Source: JBAXBF01 sp034429745
GTDB taxonomy: Bacteria; Chloroflexota; Anaerolineae; Anaerolineales; DRKV01
Length of the DNA stretch: 64,000 nucleotides
Reading direction: 5' to 3'
Assembly (NCBI GenBank): GCA_034429745.1
Contig: DAOUFY010000014.1
Location: 26,046 to 90,045 of the forward strand
Part shown: positions 17,631 to 27,600 of the stretch, one piece after another
Layout: every line of letters starts with the position of its first letter
Numbering within the stretch: position 1 is the stretch's first letter
Program-made: the position numbers and the translations under genes
Notes under the pieces: model-generated
Databases searched by the model: none
The model's input: only the letters and a program-made list of their open reading frames with translations
Told to the model about the DNA's origin: nothing

Positions 17631-19112
17631 TTAGAAATTGTTTTCCTCAATCAACTTGAGAAAAACCTCAACAATTTTAGGGTCAAAGTGCTTGCCGGCT
17701 TGAGAGCGGATGTATTCTTTGGCATCTGTTTTTGTCCAAGCTGGGCTGTAGGGGCGATCTGAGATCAGCGCGTCCCAAACGTCAACTACAGCAAAAATGC
17801 GGGCAGCTAAGGGAATTTCTTCCCCTTTCAAACCGCGCGGGTAGCCGCTGCCATCCCAGCGTTCATGATGAGCATAGGGAATATCTAGGGCCGGAGCCAA
17901 GTATTGAATGGGTGCAAGCAGTTGATATGCATAAATAGGGTGCTGACGCATGATATTCCATTCGTCATCAGTGAGTTTTCCGGGCTTCAGCAGAATATGG
18001 TCTGGGATGCCCATCTTGCCAATGTCATGCAGCAGCGCACCGCGCCGGATGTGCACCAGCTCTTCATCGCTGAGCCCTAAAGCTTTGGCAAGTCCGAGAG
18101 TTAGGCTGACTACCCGCTGGCTATGTCCAGCCGTTTCGCGTTCGCGCATTTCTAAAGCGCGCGACCATCCTTCCAGTGTAGAATCATAAGCCAATGAGAG
18201 TTCGAGGTTAGCTTGGCGAACGCGTTCTTCTGACTTTTTACGCTGGATCAGCAGCTGGGCTTGGTCGGCAACAAAATTGAGAACAGCCAACTCTTTTTCG
18301 CTATAGACTGGTTCATCTTGATAATTTAGGGCGGCGATGACTCCAAGCGGACCGTTCTCACCCGTTAAGATGGCACCCATCCATTCTTGAGGCAGCGGTG
18401 AACGGGGTACAACTTCACCCTCCTCAATCAGCTGTTGAATCTGGTGTTGTTTGAACAAGACTGGTTTGCCATTGCGTAGTACATAATCTACCAAGCCTAA
18501 ACCCATTTCATGTGGTTCCGGAGTACGCAGGTATTGATCTTGAAAATACGGATACTCAATGATGTTAAGCTCTAGATCATACAAAGCAATGAAGAAATTA
18601 TCCGCTACCATCAATTCGCTGATGATAGCATGTAGAAGGCGAAAAAAATCTCCCAAATCCATGTTAACATTGGCAGCCTTTGAGATGACAAACAGTGCAG
18701 ATTGCACAGTTTCTGCCCATTGCCGCTGACGCCGAATTTCTGCTTCGCGCAGTTCGCGCTCTACTGCTGGTACCAAACGCGCCAAATTGTCTTTCATCAG
18801 GTAATCGCTGGCGCCGGATTTCATAGCTGCTACGGCAGTTCCCTCGCCAATGGTGCCGGAGAGGATGATGAAAGGGATATCGAGCCCTTTTTCGCGATAG
18901 ATTTCTAAGGCGGCTATGCCGTTGAATTTGGGCAAAGAATAATCGGAGAAGATAACATCCCACTGCTCGCTTGCTAAGGCTTGCAGCATGCCTTCTTTTG
19001 TATCTACAAGAAGATAGTATGGATTGTAGCCGCCCTTTTTCAACTCACGCAGAAGGAGTTCTGCATCATCTTCATTATCTTCGATGATTAGTGCTTTTAG
19101 TGGTTTTTCCAT
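17631..19112 (-). CDS. response regulator with GAF and HD-GYP domains (cyclic di-GMP phosphodiesterase)
   Basis: A 493-residue protein: receiver (about 1-122, phospho-Asp in DVIFSDYSLPKFNG), GAF (about 135-290) and HD-GYP (about 305-493). The catalytic HD motif is GALLHDIGKMGIPD, and the GYP region reads HHERWDGSGYPRGL, so all expected metal and GYP residues are present. It should hydrolyse cyclic di-GMP, opposing the GGDEF regulator at 9209-10618. It is the last gene of a leftward series of kinases and response regulators and starts 31 bases after the small response regulator at 19144, which suggests co-transcription. Confidence 0.92.
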   Translation of the reverse strand: MEKPLKALIIEDNEDDAELLLRELKKGGYNPYYLLVDTKEGMLQALASEQWDVIFSDYSLPKFNGIAALEIYREKGLDIPFIILSGTIGEGTAVAAMKSGASDYLMKDNLARLVPAVERELREAEIRRQRQWAETVQSALFVISKAANVNMDLGDFFRLLHAIISELMVADNFFIALYDLELNIIEYPYFQDQYLRTPEPHEMGLGLVDYVLRNGKPVLFKQHQIQQLIEEGEVVPRSPLPQEWMGAILTGENGPLGVIAALNYQDEPVYSEKELAVLNFVADQAQLLIQRKKSEERVRQANLELSLAYDSTLEGWSRALEMRERETAGHSQRVVSLTLGLAKALGLSDEELVHIRRGALLHDIGKMGIPDHILLKPGKLTDDEWNIMRQHPIYAYQLLAPIQYLAPALDIPYAHHERWDGSGYPRGLKGEEIPLAARIFAVVDVWDALISDRPYSPAWTKTDAKEYIRSQAGKHFDPKIVEVFLKLIEENNF

Positions 19113-19143
19113 GTTTGTAATATTTTTCTATATTTGCCTATGC

Positions 19144-19596
19144 TTAGGCTCCTGTAATTTTGGGTGGAGGCTGGTTGATAAGCAGCCAATATATTCCCAG
19201 CATCCCAACAGCTCGATTGAACTGCTCAAAGTCCACAGGCTTGCGCACGTAACTGTTGGCGCCTAAACGGTAACTGGTTATAATATCCTTTTCTTCATTA
19301 GAGGTCGTAAGCACAACAACTGGTACGAGGCTCGTACGCTCATCAGCTCGTAAGCGCCTCAGCACCTCAATGCCATCTATTTTTGGCAGCTTTAAGTCAA
19401 GCAGAATAACGCAGGGTGTATCTTGGGGATTGCGATAAGTATAGTTTCCGCTGGCAAACAAGTAATCCAATGCCTCTGCACCGTCGCGAGCAACAACTAC
19501 GGGATTAGGAATGTTATTCTTCTTTAACGCGCGCAATGCCAATGCTTCGTCATCCGGATTGTCTTCCACGAGGAGTATGGTGCCTTCTGTGTTCAT
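19144..19596 (-). CDS. single-domain response regulator (Rcp1-like)
   Basis: A 150-residue stand-alone receiver domain of the type that partners with phytochrome-like and multi-PAS kinases. It has LLVEDNPDDEALALRALKKN near the start, phospho-Asp in CVILLDLKLPKIDG, the Thr switch in VVVLTTSNEE, and the Lys in VRKPVDF. It starts behind an AGGAAG ribosome-binding site. It is the downstream partner of the 1446-residue kinase, 70 bases away, and is a close paralogue of the regulator at 23985-24473. It has no output domain, so it probably relays phosphate or binds partners. Confidence 0.93.
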   Translation of the reverse strand: MNTEGTILLVEDNPDDEALALRALKKNNIPNPVVVARDGAEALDYLFASGNYTYRNPQDTPCVILLDLKLPKIDGIEVLRRLRADERTSLVPVVVLTTSNEEKDIITSYRLGANSYVRKPVDFEQFNRAVGMLGIYWLLINQPPPKITGA

Positions 19597-19666
19597 TTTT
19601 CTTCCTAATTGGTCAATATTTGTTGTTTTTGTTGCTTATGTTCATTATCGCCAAAAACACAAAAAC

Positions 19667-22600
19667 CTAAAGGGTAAAGAAAACCGTTGTGCCTTGATCA
19701 AGCGCACTTTCAGCCCATACTCTACCACCGTGACGTTGGATGACGCGATAGACTGTAGCTAAGCCAATCCCTGTACCTTCAAATTCTGAAATATGATGCA
19801 GACGCTGAAATGCTCCAAAAATTTTATTAACGTAAGCCATGTCAAAGCCAACCCCATTATCGCGTACGAAAAATACCTGCTCACCATGCTGCACTGTTTC
19901 ACCAAATTCAATAACCGCGTATGGTTTTGGCGCAGTGAATTTCCAAGCATTATCCAAAAGATTGGTAAGCGCCATACGCATCAAATTTGGATCAGCTTCA
20001 ACGATCACATCTGGCTTTATTATAACCTGAATTTTACGTTCTGGGTGAATCAATTGCATTTCTTGCAGAAAAGATTCGGCAATTTGACTCAAGTTAATGG
20101 GTATCCTCACGAGATTGGCGCGAGTAACCCGCGAGAGCTTAAGCAAGTCATCAATGATCTGTCCCATTCTTTGACTAGCTTTGCGTATTCGTTCTAAGTA
20201 GTGAACAGCTTGTCCTTCTAAGGCTTTTCCATAATCTTCCAATAGAGCTTGGCTGAATCCATCAATGCCGCGCAGAGGGGAGCGCAGGTCGTGAGATACA
20301 GCGTAAGCAAAGTCTTCTAACTCGCGGATAGTAGTTGTCAGCTGAGCGGTGCGTTCCATAACGCGTTGTTCCAACTCAGCGTTGAGCTTGCGCACCTCTT
20401 GTTCTGCCTTTTTAATTTCAGTGATATCGCGATTAATGCCTACTGTACCGAATATCTCACCATGCTCATCATAAAGCGGGATCTTGGTTACAGAAAGCCA
20501 ATGTTCTGTCCCATCGGCGAGTTTTTCAAGCCGCTCAACATTGATCATGGGCCTCCCGCTTTCGATGATAGCTTTCTCTTCGGCTAAAAAATTTTGAGCA
20601 TTTTCAGGGGTGTGAAAATCAAAATCCCATTTTCCTATAATTTGAGAAGGATCACTGAGACCCATAGCGTAAGCTGTAGCTGGGTTGCAGAGGATAAAGC
20701 GGCTGTTGCGATCCTTGACGTAAATATGGTCTGGAGTACCGTTCACAATCGCTTGCAGCAAATGCCGCTCGCGGGAAAGAGCTTCTTGCGCCAACTTTTG
20801 CTCGGTGATATCACGGTTGATGCCTACCAAACCTATAATTTCACCATATTCGTTGCGCCAGCTAACCTTGTTGGTGGAAATCCAGCGCACATTGCCATCT
20901 TCATCAGTGATTTTTGCTTCGCGATTGACAAGCGGTTGAGCGCTTTGGATAATGAGCTGTTCTTCGGCATAGAAACGCTCAGCAAGATCTTTGGGGAAGA
21001 AGTCAAAATCGGTTTTGCCAATCACTTCCTCAAGGCTGTTCTTACCTAAGGATTTAACTGCCGCTGGGTTGCATAACACAAAGCAGCCTTGCGTATCTTT
21101 AACAAAGACTTGATCAATTGCGCTGTTAATCAACGCTCGCAGCAAATTGCGCTCGCGTTGGATCAACTCTTCGGTTTTCTTTTGCTCAGTAATATCGCGG
21201 TTGATGCCAATAACACCAATAATTTCTCCTTTTTCGTTTCGCCACGGCACTTTGGTACTGGATACCCATCGCAGCTCGCCGGTTACCCCATCGCGATAAC
21301 ACTGTTCGCGGTTGAAAAAGGGTTCGCCGGTTTCCATCACGTGCTGTTCTTCGGCAAAGAATTGGGCAGCCAGCGCTTGTTCATGGATGTCGAAGTCTGT
21401 CTTGCCGATTAGGTCATCCGGGTTATTAAAACCATGGCGCTTGGCAAGAGTCGGATTGCATAACACAAAGCGGCTTTGGCGGTCTTTGATGAAAATGGTA
21501 TCCGGCGCGTTAATGATGAGGTCGCGTAGCAGATTGCGTTCGCGGATGAGAGCATCTTCTGCTTTTTTTCGTTCCGTGATATCACGTCCTACGCCAACAA
21601 GGCGGATGATGTTGCCCTCCTTATCGCGGATCGGAATTTTTGTTGTTAATAGGTAACGTTTTTCGCCATGGATATCTTGGGTTACTTCTTCTTTATTAAT
21701 GACCGCCTCTCCCTGCTGGAGAACACGCATATCGTCAGCGTAGAATTGTTCGGCAATCTCGCGCGGAAAGAAATCAAAATCCGTTTTCCCTAACACTTCT
21801 GCCTCTTCTTTTAAGCCCATGAAGAACAGATCAGTGGCATTGGAAAGGGTTTTGCGGGCGTATTTGTCTTTGACGTAAATGGCATCCGGAATTTGGTTAA
21901 TGAGGGTACGCAGGATGGTGCGTTCTTGAGCTAATGCTTCCTCAACTTTCTGCCGCTCAGCGATGAATTGAGCTTGCTGAATGTTTTGAGCAGCTAGCCG
22001 CGAAAGCTGCTTAGCGATGAGATGTAAGGCTGCAGAAATTTTCTTAAACTTTTCTGCCGGCATGCGCGGCACTTCTCTGAGAGCTTGGCGATACTCATCC
22101 TTATTAGCCCCAATCACCTCTGCATAAGAGAGCAAATTTTCTTCGTTTGCAGTTTCATCGAGCACTTGTCCAATTACCCAATTGGCAATATGGCGGTTGC
22201 CCACCATGATCGGCGTACTGCTGTTCCAAAGGCCGCTATTGCAGGTAAACAATTTATCTTCTTGCTCGCTTTGATTGCCAATTTCAGCATCAAAAGCCAT
22301 GCAATTTTGCAATCCAATATCTGTTTTTCGGATGATATCCTTGCAAAGGCGGCAGAAATGGCTGGGCTGAGTTATTGGACGGCCAACTCCGTCTGTAATA
22401 AGGGAAGCAACGCCGGTGGCTTCGGAGAAAGCATCTTGAATGACTTGAAGTTCTTGAATGTCGAAGAGATCTTCTAGTGTTACGCTGCGCAATTGCGTAT
22501 CTGGGCTGATCAGCTTCAGCAGCCGCTCTTGCAGAGCTTCTTCAGCACGCTTACGCTGCAGGATGGTCCACAAGCCACTCATCATCAGGGTGAGTTGATG

Positions 22601-24007
22601 GGCGTCTTCAGCAGTATAAGCGGTTGGTTTATTGCTCAACCCGACAAGCATGACAATTCGTTCGCCATCGTTGAGAGGAACACCTAAAAAATTATTGATC
22701 GGTAGATGCCCTAATGGAAGACCTTTTTTATGCGGATGATCGGCGTGATAGTCGTTTAGGATAAACGGTTTGCGTTGACGAAGTGCTTCTGCCCACAAGC
22801 CACCATTTTCAAGGGAAAACTCCAGCGGTTGATCTTGCATTTGACAATTTTCCAGCACCTCTTTTGACCAAGCGTACACCGTCATGGTTGCCTTATCATC
22901 ATGGATGAAGCCCAAAAAACCGATCTGGCTTTGGGTGATTTTTATAGCTGCGGATAAGAAATAATCTGCTAAATCTTTCAATGGCTTATCACTCATTTGG
23001 TAGAGCTGAAGCAGAGCTTCGTTACGGATTTTTTCCTGGCGCAGGGTTTCTTCAGCGATTTTATGTTGCGTAATGTCTTCAAAAGTGCCTACCCAGCACA
23101 GAGGAGTGCCGTGCTCATCATGGGTTATTACAGCTCGGTCGCGGACCCAAACCACCCGGTCATCTTTGGCTAGCATGCGGTATTCCATATCGAAAGGTTC
23201 ACGGCTTTGATTGGTACGCCAGTGCTCTTGCTGTACTCGCTCAAGATCGTCGGGGTGTATTATCTTAAACCAAAAATCTGGCTGCGAAAACCACTCTGGA
23301 ATGGAATAGCCAAACATTTTTTCAATTTGCGGGCTAACGTAGATGGAAGAACTGCTTTCATCAATTGCGTCTATGTATGTAACGGCTTCTATATTTTCAA
23401 GGGTGCCGCGATAAAAAGCAGAGGTTTTTGCAAGCTCTTGCTCGGCAAGCTGCTGTTTTTTAAGGGTTTCCAATAGTTGTTTGCGTTCTTTTGCTAGCGC
23501 AGCAAAGTTTTGAGCAATTTGGGTGATCAAAGAGAAAGCGGGCGCCATTTTTTCTTTTGGCACCTGCGGTACTTTCTGCAGAGCTTGTAGGTAGTCTTGT
23601 TCATCGAATCCATATTGTTGAGCTTGCTGGCGATAAAATTCTTCCTGTGGGGGTTCATGAAAGAACTGTCCAACGAAAATACTGGCAATTTTTTCACCAT
23701 CAACAATAATTGGGGCGGCATAATCCCACAATCCGTGAGCGCAGCGTTCACCGCATATGGCATTTGAGGAAAGGCGCAAAAATAGTTCCTGATTGCTCTG
23801 CTGGCAAAGCTGTTCACTTTGGGGGTTAGCGCGATGAAATTGCAAGCAAAGATCTTGCCATCCCGCTGCGATGAGGATTTGGTTTTGATTGTCCACCAGC
23901 GCGCTGGCAAAGCCGGTAAGCTGGGAAAAAGATTGCAAAATTTGCTCAAAAGCAGCTAGGTCTAACCACTCAGCTGTTGGGTGGTCAGCTAGCGGATAGC
24001 TGTTCAT
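19667..24007 (-). CDS. soluble multi-PAS sensor histidine kinase with two PocR domains
   Basis: A 1446-residue kinase with no membrane helix. Rough order: PocR ligand-binding domain (15-170), PAS (195-315), GAF (330-480), second PocR (505-670), four tandem PAS repeats of about 125 residues (700-1205, each opening with an ERNLLR-like helix and a VKD...NP core), HisKA (HDLRSPLRGIDGF with the phospho-His), and HATPase with NLLDNAWKFT and GTGIGLATVYRV. PocR domains carry several conserved Cys and His and often sense small hydrocarbons or metals. The in-frame GTG at 24010 directly precedes the ATG at 24007; I chose the ATG because AAGGAGG lies eight bases before it. The start overlaps the upstream response regulator by 23 bases. 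Confidence 0.92.
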   Translation of the reverse strand: MNSYPLADHPTAEWLDLAAFEQILQSFSQLTGFASALVDNQNQILIAAGWQDLCLQFHRANPQSEQLCQQSNQELFLRLSSNAICGERCAHGLWDYAAPIIVDGEKIASIFVGQFFHEPPQEEFYRQQAQQYGFDEQDYLQALQKVPQVPKEKMAPAFSLITQIAQNFAALAKERKQLLETLKKQQLAEQELAKTSAFYRGTLENIEAVTYIDAIDESSSSIYVSPQIEKMFGYSIPEWFSQPDFWFKIIHPDDLERVQQEHWRTNQSREPFDMEYRMLAKDDRVVWVRDRAVITHDEHGTPLCWVGTFEDITQHKIAEETLRQEKIRNEALLQLYQMSDKPLKDLADYFLSAAIKITQSQIGFLGFIHDDKATMTVYAWSKEVLENCQMQDQPLEFSLENGGLWAEALRQRKPFILNDYHADHPHKKGLPLGHLPINNFLGVPLNDGERIVMLVGLSNKPTAYTAEDAHQLTLMMSGLWTILQRKRAEEALQERLLKLISPDTQLRSVTLEDLFDIQELQVIQDAFSEATGVASLITDGVGRPITQPSHFCRLCKDIIRKTDIGLQNCMAFDAEIGNQSEQEDKLFTCNSGLWNSSTPIMVGNRHIANWVIGQVLDETANEENLLSYAEVIGANKDEYRQALREVPRMPAEKFKKISAALHLIAKQLSRLAAQNIQQAQFIAERQKVEEALAQERTILRTLINQIPDAIYVKDKYARKTLSNATDLFFMGLKEEAEVLGKTDFDFFPREIAEQFYADDMRVLQQGEAVINKEEVTQDIHGEKRYLLTTKIPIRDKEGNIIRLVGVGRDITERKKAEDALIRERNLLRDLIINAPDTIFIKDRQSRFVLCNPTLAKRHGFNNPDDLIGKTDFDIHEQALAAQFFAEEQHVMETGEPFFNREQCYRDGVTGELRWVSSTKVPWRNEKGEIIGVIGINRDITEQKKTEELIQRERNLLRALINSAIDQVFVKDTQGCFVLCNPAAVKSLGKNSLEEVIGKTDFDFFPKDLAERFYAEEQLIIQSAQPLVNREAKITDEDGNVRWISTNKVSWRNEYGEIIGLVGINRDITEQKLAQEALSRERHLLQAIVNGTPDHIYVKDRNSRFILCNPATAYAMGLSDPSQIIGKWDFDFHTPENAQNFLAEEKAIIESGRPMINVERLEKLADGTEHWLSVTKIPLYDEHGEIFGTVGINRDITEIKKAEQEVRKLNAELEQRVMERTAQLTTTIRELEDFAYAVSHDLRSPLRGIDGFSQALLEDYGKALEGQAVHYLERIRKASQRMGQIIDDLLKLSRVTRANLVRIPINLSQIAESFLQEMQLIHPERKIQVIIKPDVIVEADPNLMRMALTNLLDNAWKFTAPKPYAVIEFGETVQHGEQVFFVRDNGVGFDMAYVNKIFGAFQRLHHISEFEGTGIGLATVYRVIQRHGGRVWAESALDQGTTVFFTL

Positions 24008-24473
24008 CACGGCTGCCTCCTTGGCTGGTCAAAAGAGGCGGGTTTTGGTTAAGCAGCAGCCAATACATTCCTAACTGACCAACCGCGGTAATGAATTGAT
24101 CGAAATCTACGGGTTTGAGGACATAGCTGTTAGCACCTAAGCTGTAACTTTCGAGCATATCGCGTTCTTCATTGGAAGTTGTGAGCACAACCACTGGTAT
24201 AAGTTGTGTTAGTGATTCTGCGCGCAGGCGGCGCAGTACCTCAAGTCCATCTACTTTTGGCAATTTTAGATCGAGCAGGATTAATACAGGAAGTTGATTA
24301 GGATTGCGGTCATGGTACTGACCTTCAGCGAAAAGGTAGTCTAGTGCTTCAGCTCCATCACGAACAACTACGACAGGGTTGGCGATAAAATTTTTCTTTA
24401 GAGCACGGATTGTCAGTGCTTCGTCATCGGGGTTGTCTTCAACCAAGAGAATTGCATTTTGATTGATGCACAT
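23985..24473 (-). CDS. single-domain response regulator (Rcp1-like)
   Basis: A 162-residue receiver nearly identical in plan to the one at 19144: LLVEDNPDDEALTIRALKKN, phospho-Asp in VLILLDLKLPKVDGLE, VVVLTTSNEE and LKPVDF. The start at 24473 was chosen because GAAGGA lies just upstream. An in-frame start further upstream adds 15 unconserved residues. Its 3' end overlaps the start of the PocR kinase, so their synthesis is coupled. A well-formed promoter with a palindromic -35 region lies upstream (24534-24566). The acidic pocket is intact. Confidence 0.93.
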   Translation of the reverse strand: MCINQNAILLVEDNPDDEALTIRALKKNFIANPVVVVRDGAEALDYLFAEGQYHDRNPNQLPVLILLDLKLPKVDGLEVLRRLRAESLTQLIPVVVLTTSNEERDMLESYSLGANSYVLKPVDFDQFITAVGQLGMYWLLLNQNPPLLTSQGGSRDEQLSAS

Positions 24474-24533
24474 GTTTATTCCTTCTTTCCATAATGAAAA
24501 TTGATAATCAGAACCCACCTCTCTGTTATGAAT

Positions 24534-24566
24534 ATTTTATAAAAATTTTTTATTGTTGTCAACAAT
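24534..24566 (-). promoter_or_regulatory. sigma70-type promoter with 15-bp palindrome over the -35
   Basis: On the minus strand TTGACA (complement of 24557-24562), a 17-base spacer and TAAAAT (complement of 24534-24539) form a near-consensus promoter. It lies about 60 bases before the response regulator start at 24473. A 7-1-7 inverted repeat (ATTGTTG-N-CAACAAT, 24552-24566) is centred on the -35, a position typical of repressor operators. The promoter would drive the regulator, the PocR kinase and possibly the genes down to 17631. Confidence 0.6.
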
Positions 24567-24630
24567 TAAAAGATTACAAAATTATTTACATTTTTGGCAA
24601 TCGAGTGAAGAAAAGCATGCTCGGGAATAT

Positions 24631-27600
24631 TTAATGGGGCAAAATAAAGAAAAAAGTTGTACCGCGTTCCACCTCGCTGTGCGCCCAAATTTTACCCCCG
24701 TGACGTAAAACAATGCGCTGCACAGTAGCTAACCCAATACCTGTACCTTCAAATTCGGCGTCAGTGTGAAGACGTTGGAAGGCTTTGAACAAGCGGTCGG
24801 AATAAGCCATATCGAAGCCCGCCCCATCATCACGCACGAAGATAACGCGCTGCCCATTCTGCCAAAATTCACCTAGTTCAATAGTAGCAGAGGGGTGTTT
24901 AGAGGTGAATTTCCAGGCATTGCTCAGCAAGTTGGTGAGCAAGATGCCCATGAGATTGCGATCTGCTTGAACGATGATTTCGGATGGTGCAATAAAAGTA
25001 ACCTTTCGGTAAGGCTGTTCAGCTTGCCATTCTTCAATAATTGAGCGAGCAATTTGGCTGAGGTTGATGGCAACAATCTGCATCTCGGCGCGGGTAACCC
25101 GCGAAAGCATGAGCAAATCATCAATTAAGGCAGCCATGCGTTGGCTGGCAGAGCGAATTCTTTGCAGATAATTTCTGCCTTGTTCATCCAATTGTTCAGC
25201 ATAGTCTTCCAATAAAGCAAGGCTGAAGCCGTCTAAGGTGCGCAGCGGAGCGCGCAAATCGTGCGAAACGGAATAGGAAAAGGATTCCAGCTCTTGGTTG
25301 GCAGCTTGAAGTTGGGCAGTTCGTTCTTGAACGCGCCTTTCTAGTTCCTCATTCAGCAAGCGATATCTGGTTTCGCTTTCCCGCAAAGCTGCTTCGGTGA
25401 GTTTGTAGTTGGTTACATCAATGCCTATTTCCAAAACAGCGGTTTTTCCACGCACTTCGATGGGTACTTTGGTTACTTCAAGCCAGTGTATAATGCCAAA
25501 GCGGTCGGTGTAGGTTTGATCCTTAAAGGTTTGAATAATCCTACCTGCGATCACTTGTTGGTCATTTTCCAGCGTAAAGCGAGCTTCTGCTTGATCCATG
25601 GCTACATCCAGCAAGGATCTGCCAATGAGTTCTTCCGGTGTCATTTCAAAGCTTTTAGCAAGGGCTGAGTTGACAATGATGAATTTGCCTTCGCTGTCTT
25701 TAATGGAGATGTAATGCGGGATAAGGTCAAGCAATTGACGAAAAAGGCGTTCGCTTTCTTTTAACGCTTGGTTTGCCAGCTTTTGTTCGGTGATATCTCT
25801 GCCGATGCCAACTAAACCAATAATATTCCCCTGAGAATCACGCAGAGGCAGTTTGGTTGTCAGCACCCAGCGCTGCCGGCCTTTTTTGCTTACTGCATGT
25901 TCTTCTTTGTTAATAATCGGAACGCCTGAACGGATTACATACATATCGTCTTCGTAATATTGCTTGCCGGCTTCACCAAACCATTCCAGGTCGGTTTTGC
26001 CTAAGACTTCAAACTCGAATTGAGCGCCCATGTTGAGCAGATCAGCTCGGTTGGAAAGGATTTTTCTACCTTGAGCGTCCATGGCGTAAATTCCATCTGG
26101 AATATGTTCAATCAAGGTACGCAATAAGGTGCGTTCACGTGCCAGAGCTGCTTCTGCTTGGCGGCGTTCAGCAAGCTCTTCTTTAGCTTGTTGGTAGAGA
26201 CGGGCGTTGGTGAGGGCATTGGCGGTAAAAATGGCCAAAGCTTCTAAAAAGCGCAATTGGCTTTCTTGATAAGCTTCACGTTCATAACTAATGACATGAA
26301 TGATTCCTTGCACTTTTCCTTCAAACAACAGCGGCACCAAGATAACGGCGCCATAATCTCTAAGCTCTGAAGGGAGGGGCTGATCTTCTTCAGGTGAGTT
26401 TTGTTTTAAGGAGCAAAGTACCTCTAGAATACTATCTAGTTCTCTTTGATCAGTGATCAGTAGGGGCTGTGTGCCATAAAAAAGTTGAGATATCAGGGCA
26501 TTATAGCAACTGAATGGCGAAGAGAAGGTGGACTGCTCTGGAAGTTTTGCTAGCTCTTCTTGGCTTTTAAGCAAGATGGATAACGCGCGCATTTGGTGGG
26601 CATTTTGCGCCTCACCTTGCAAACAAAAGTAACCGCAGGTGAGCATTTGAGCATAGGCATCGAATTGAAAAATATAGAGTTCATCTACCCTAAGCATAGA
26701 GCGGATAAATGTGCAAAACGTGTTGTAAACATCATCTATGCTTAACGTGCGGTTTAGCTGAGTACCAGCCCGGTAAAGCTGTTCTAATATTTCTGCCCGG
26801 CGGGATAGTTCTTCCTGCTGGGTGATTACTTCGGTAATATCGCGCCCTACACCGATCAAACCAATCACTTTACCATGTTGATCAAAAAATGGCACCTTAG
26901 AGGTGAGCAACCAGCGTAATTCTCCGTTGGGCAAGAGGATTTTTTCTTTTTTGTTAAGTATGGTTTTGCCTTCATGAATAACGGCCATATCATCGGCATA
27001 AAAAGCAGCGCCGATCTCGGCGGGGAAAAGTTCAAGGTCGGTTTTGCCAAGGATATCAGCTTCGTGTTGTGCCCCACAATAGGTTACATCCTTTGTATTG
27101 GCAAGCACTTTGCGGGCTTGGGTATCTTTGATGTACACCAACGTAGGCAGGTTATCAACTAAGGTACGCAGCAAGGAGCGCTGCTCTAACAGTTCTGTTT
27201 CCTTTTGGCGAATGGTATCAGCCGCAGCATAAATGGCATGCTGCAGCGGCTGCAGTTCTGGCACGATGCGCTCATTCAGTAAATTGGGCTCTTGAAAGTT
27301 GGCTAAGGCTTGCACCTGATGCTGCAAATTCGCTAAAGGTGTTTGTAAAAAATGGTTTAATAACCAGGTGGTTGCTGCAAAGATTACTAGAGCTGCCGAA
27401 ATGAAAATAGCCAACGAAATCAACACTAGGCGTCTTAATTGCTCTTCATATTCTTTTAGCGAAAAAATTACCGTAACTTCACCTATCAGTTCATCCTGGA
27501 ATTTGACAATGGAAGTTTTTACCATTTTTGCAGCATCACTAAGGGGAGCTGTGATTCTTATGGCTATGTTATTATTTCGATCTTTTATAGTTATAGCTTT

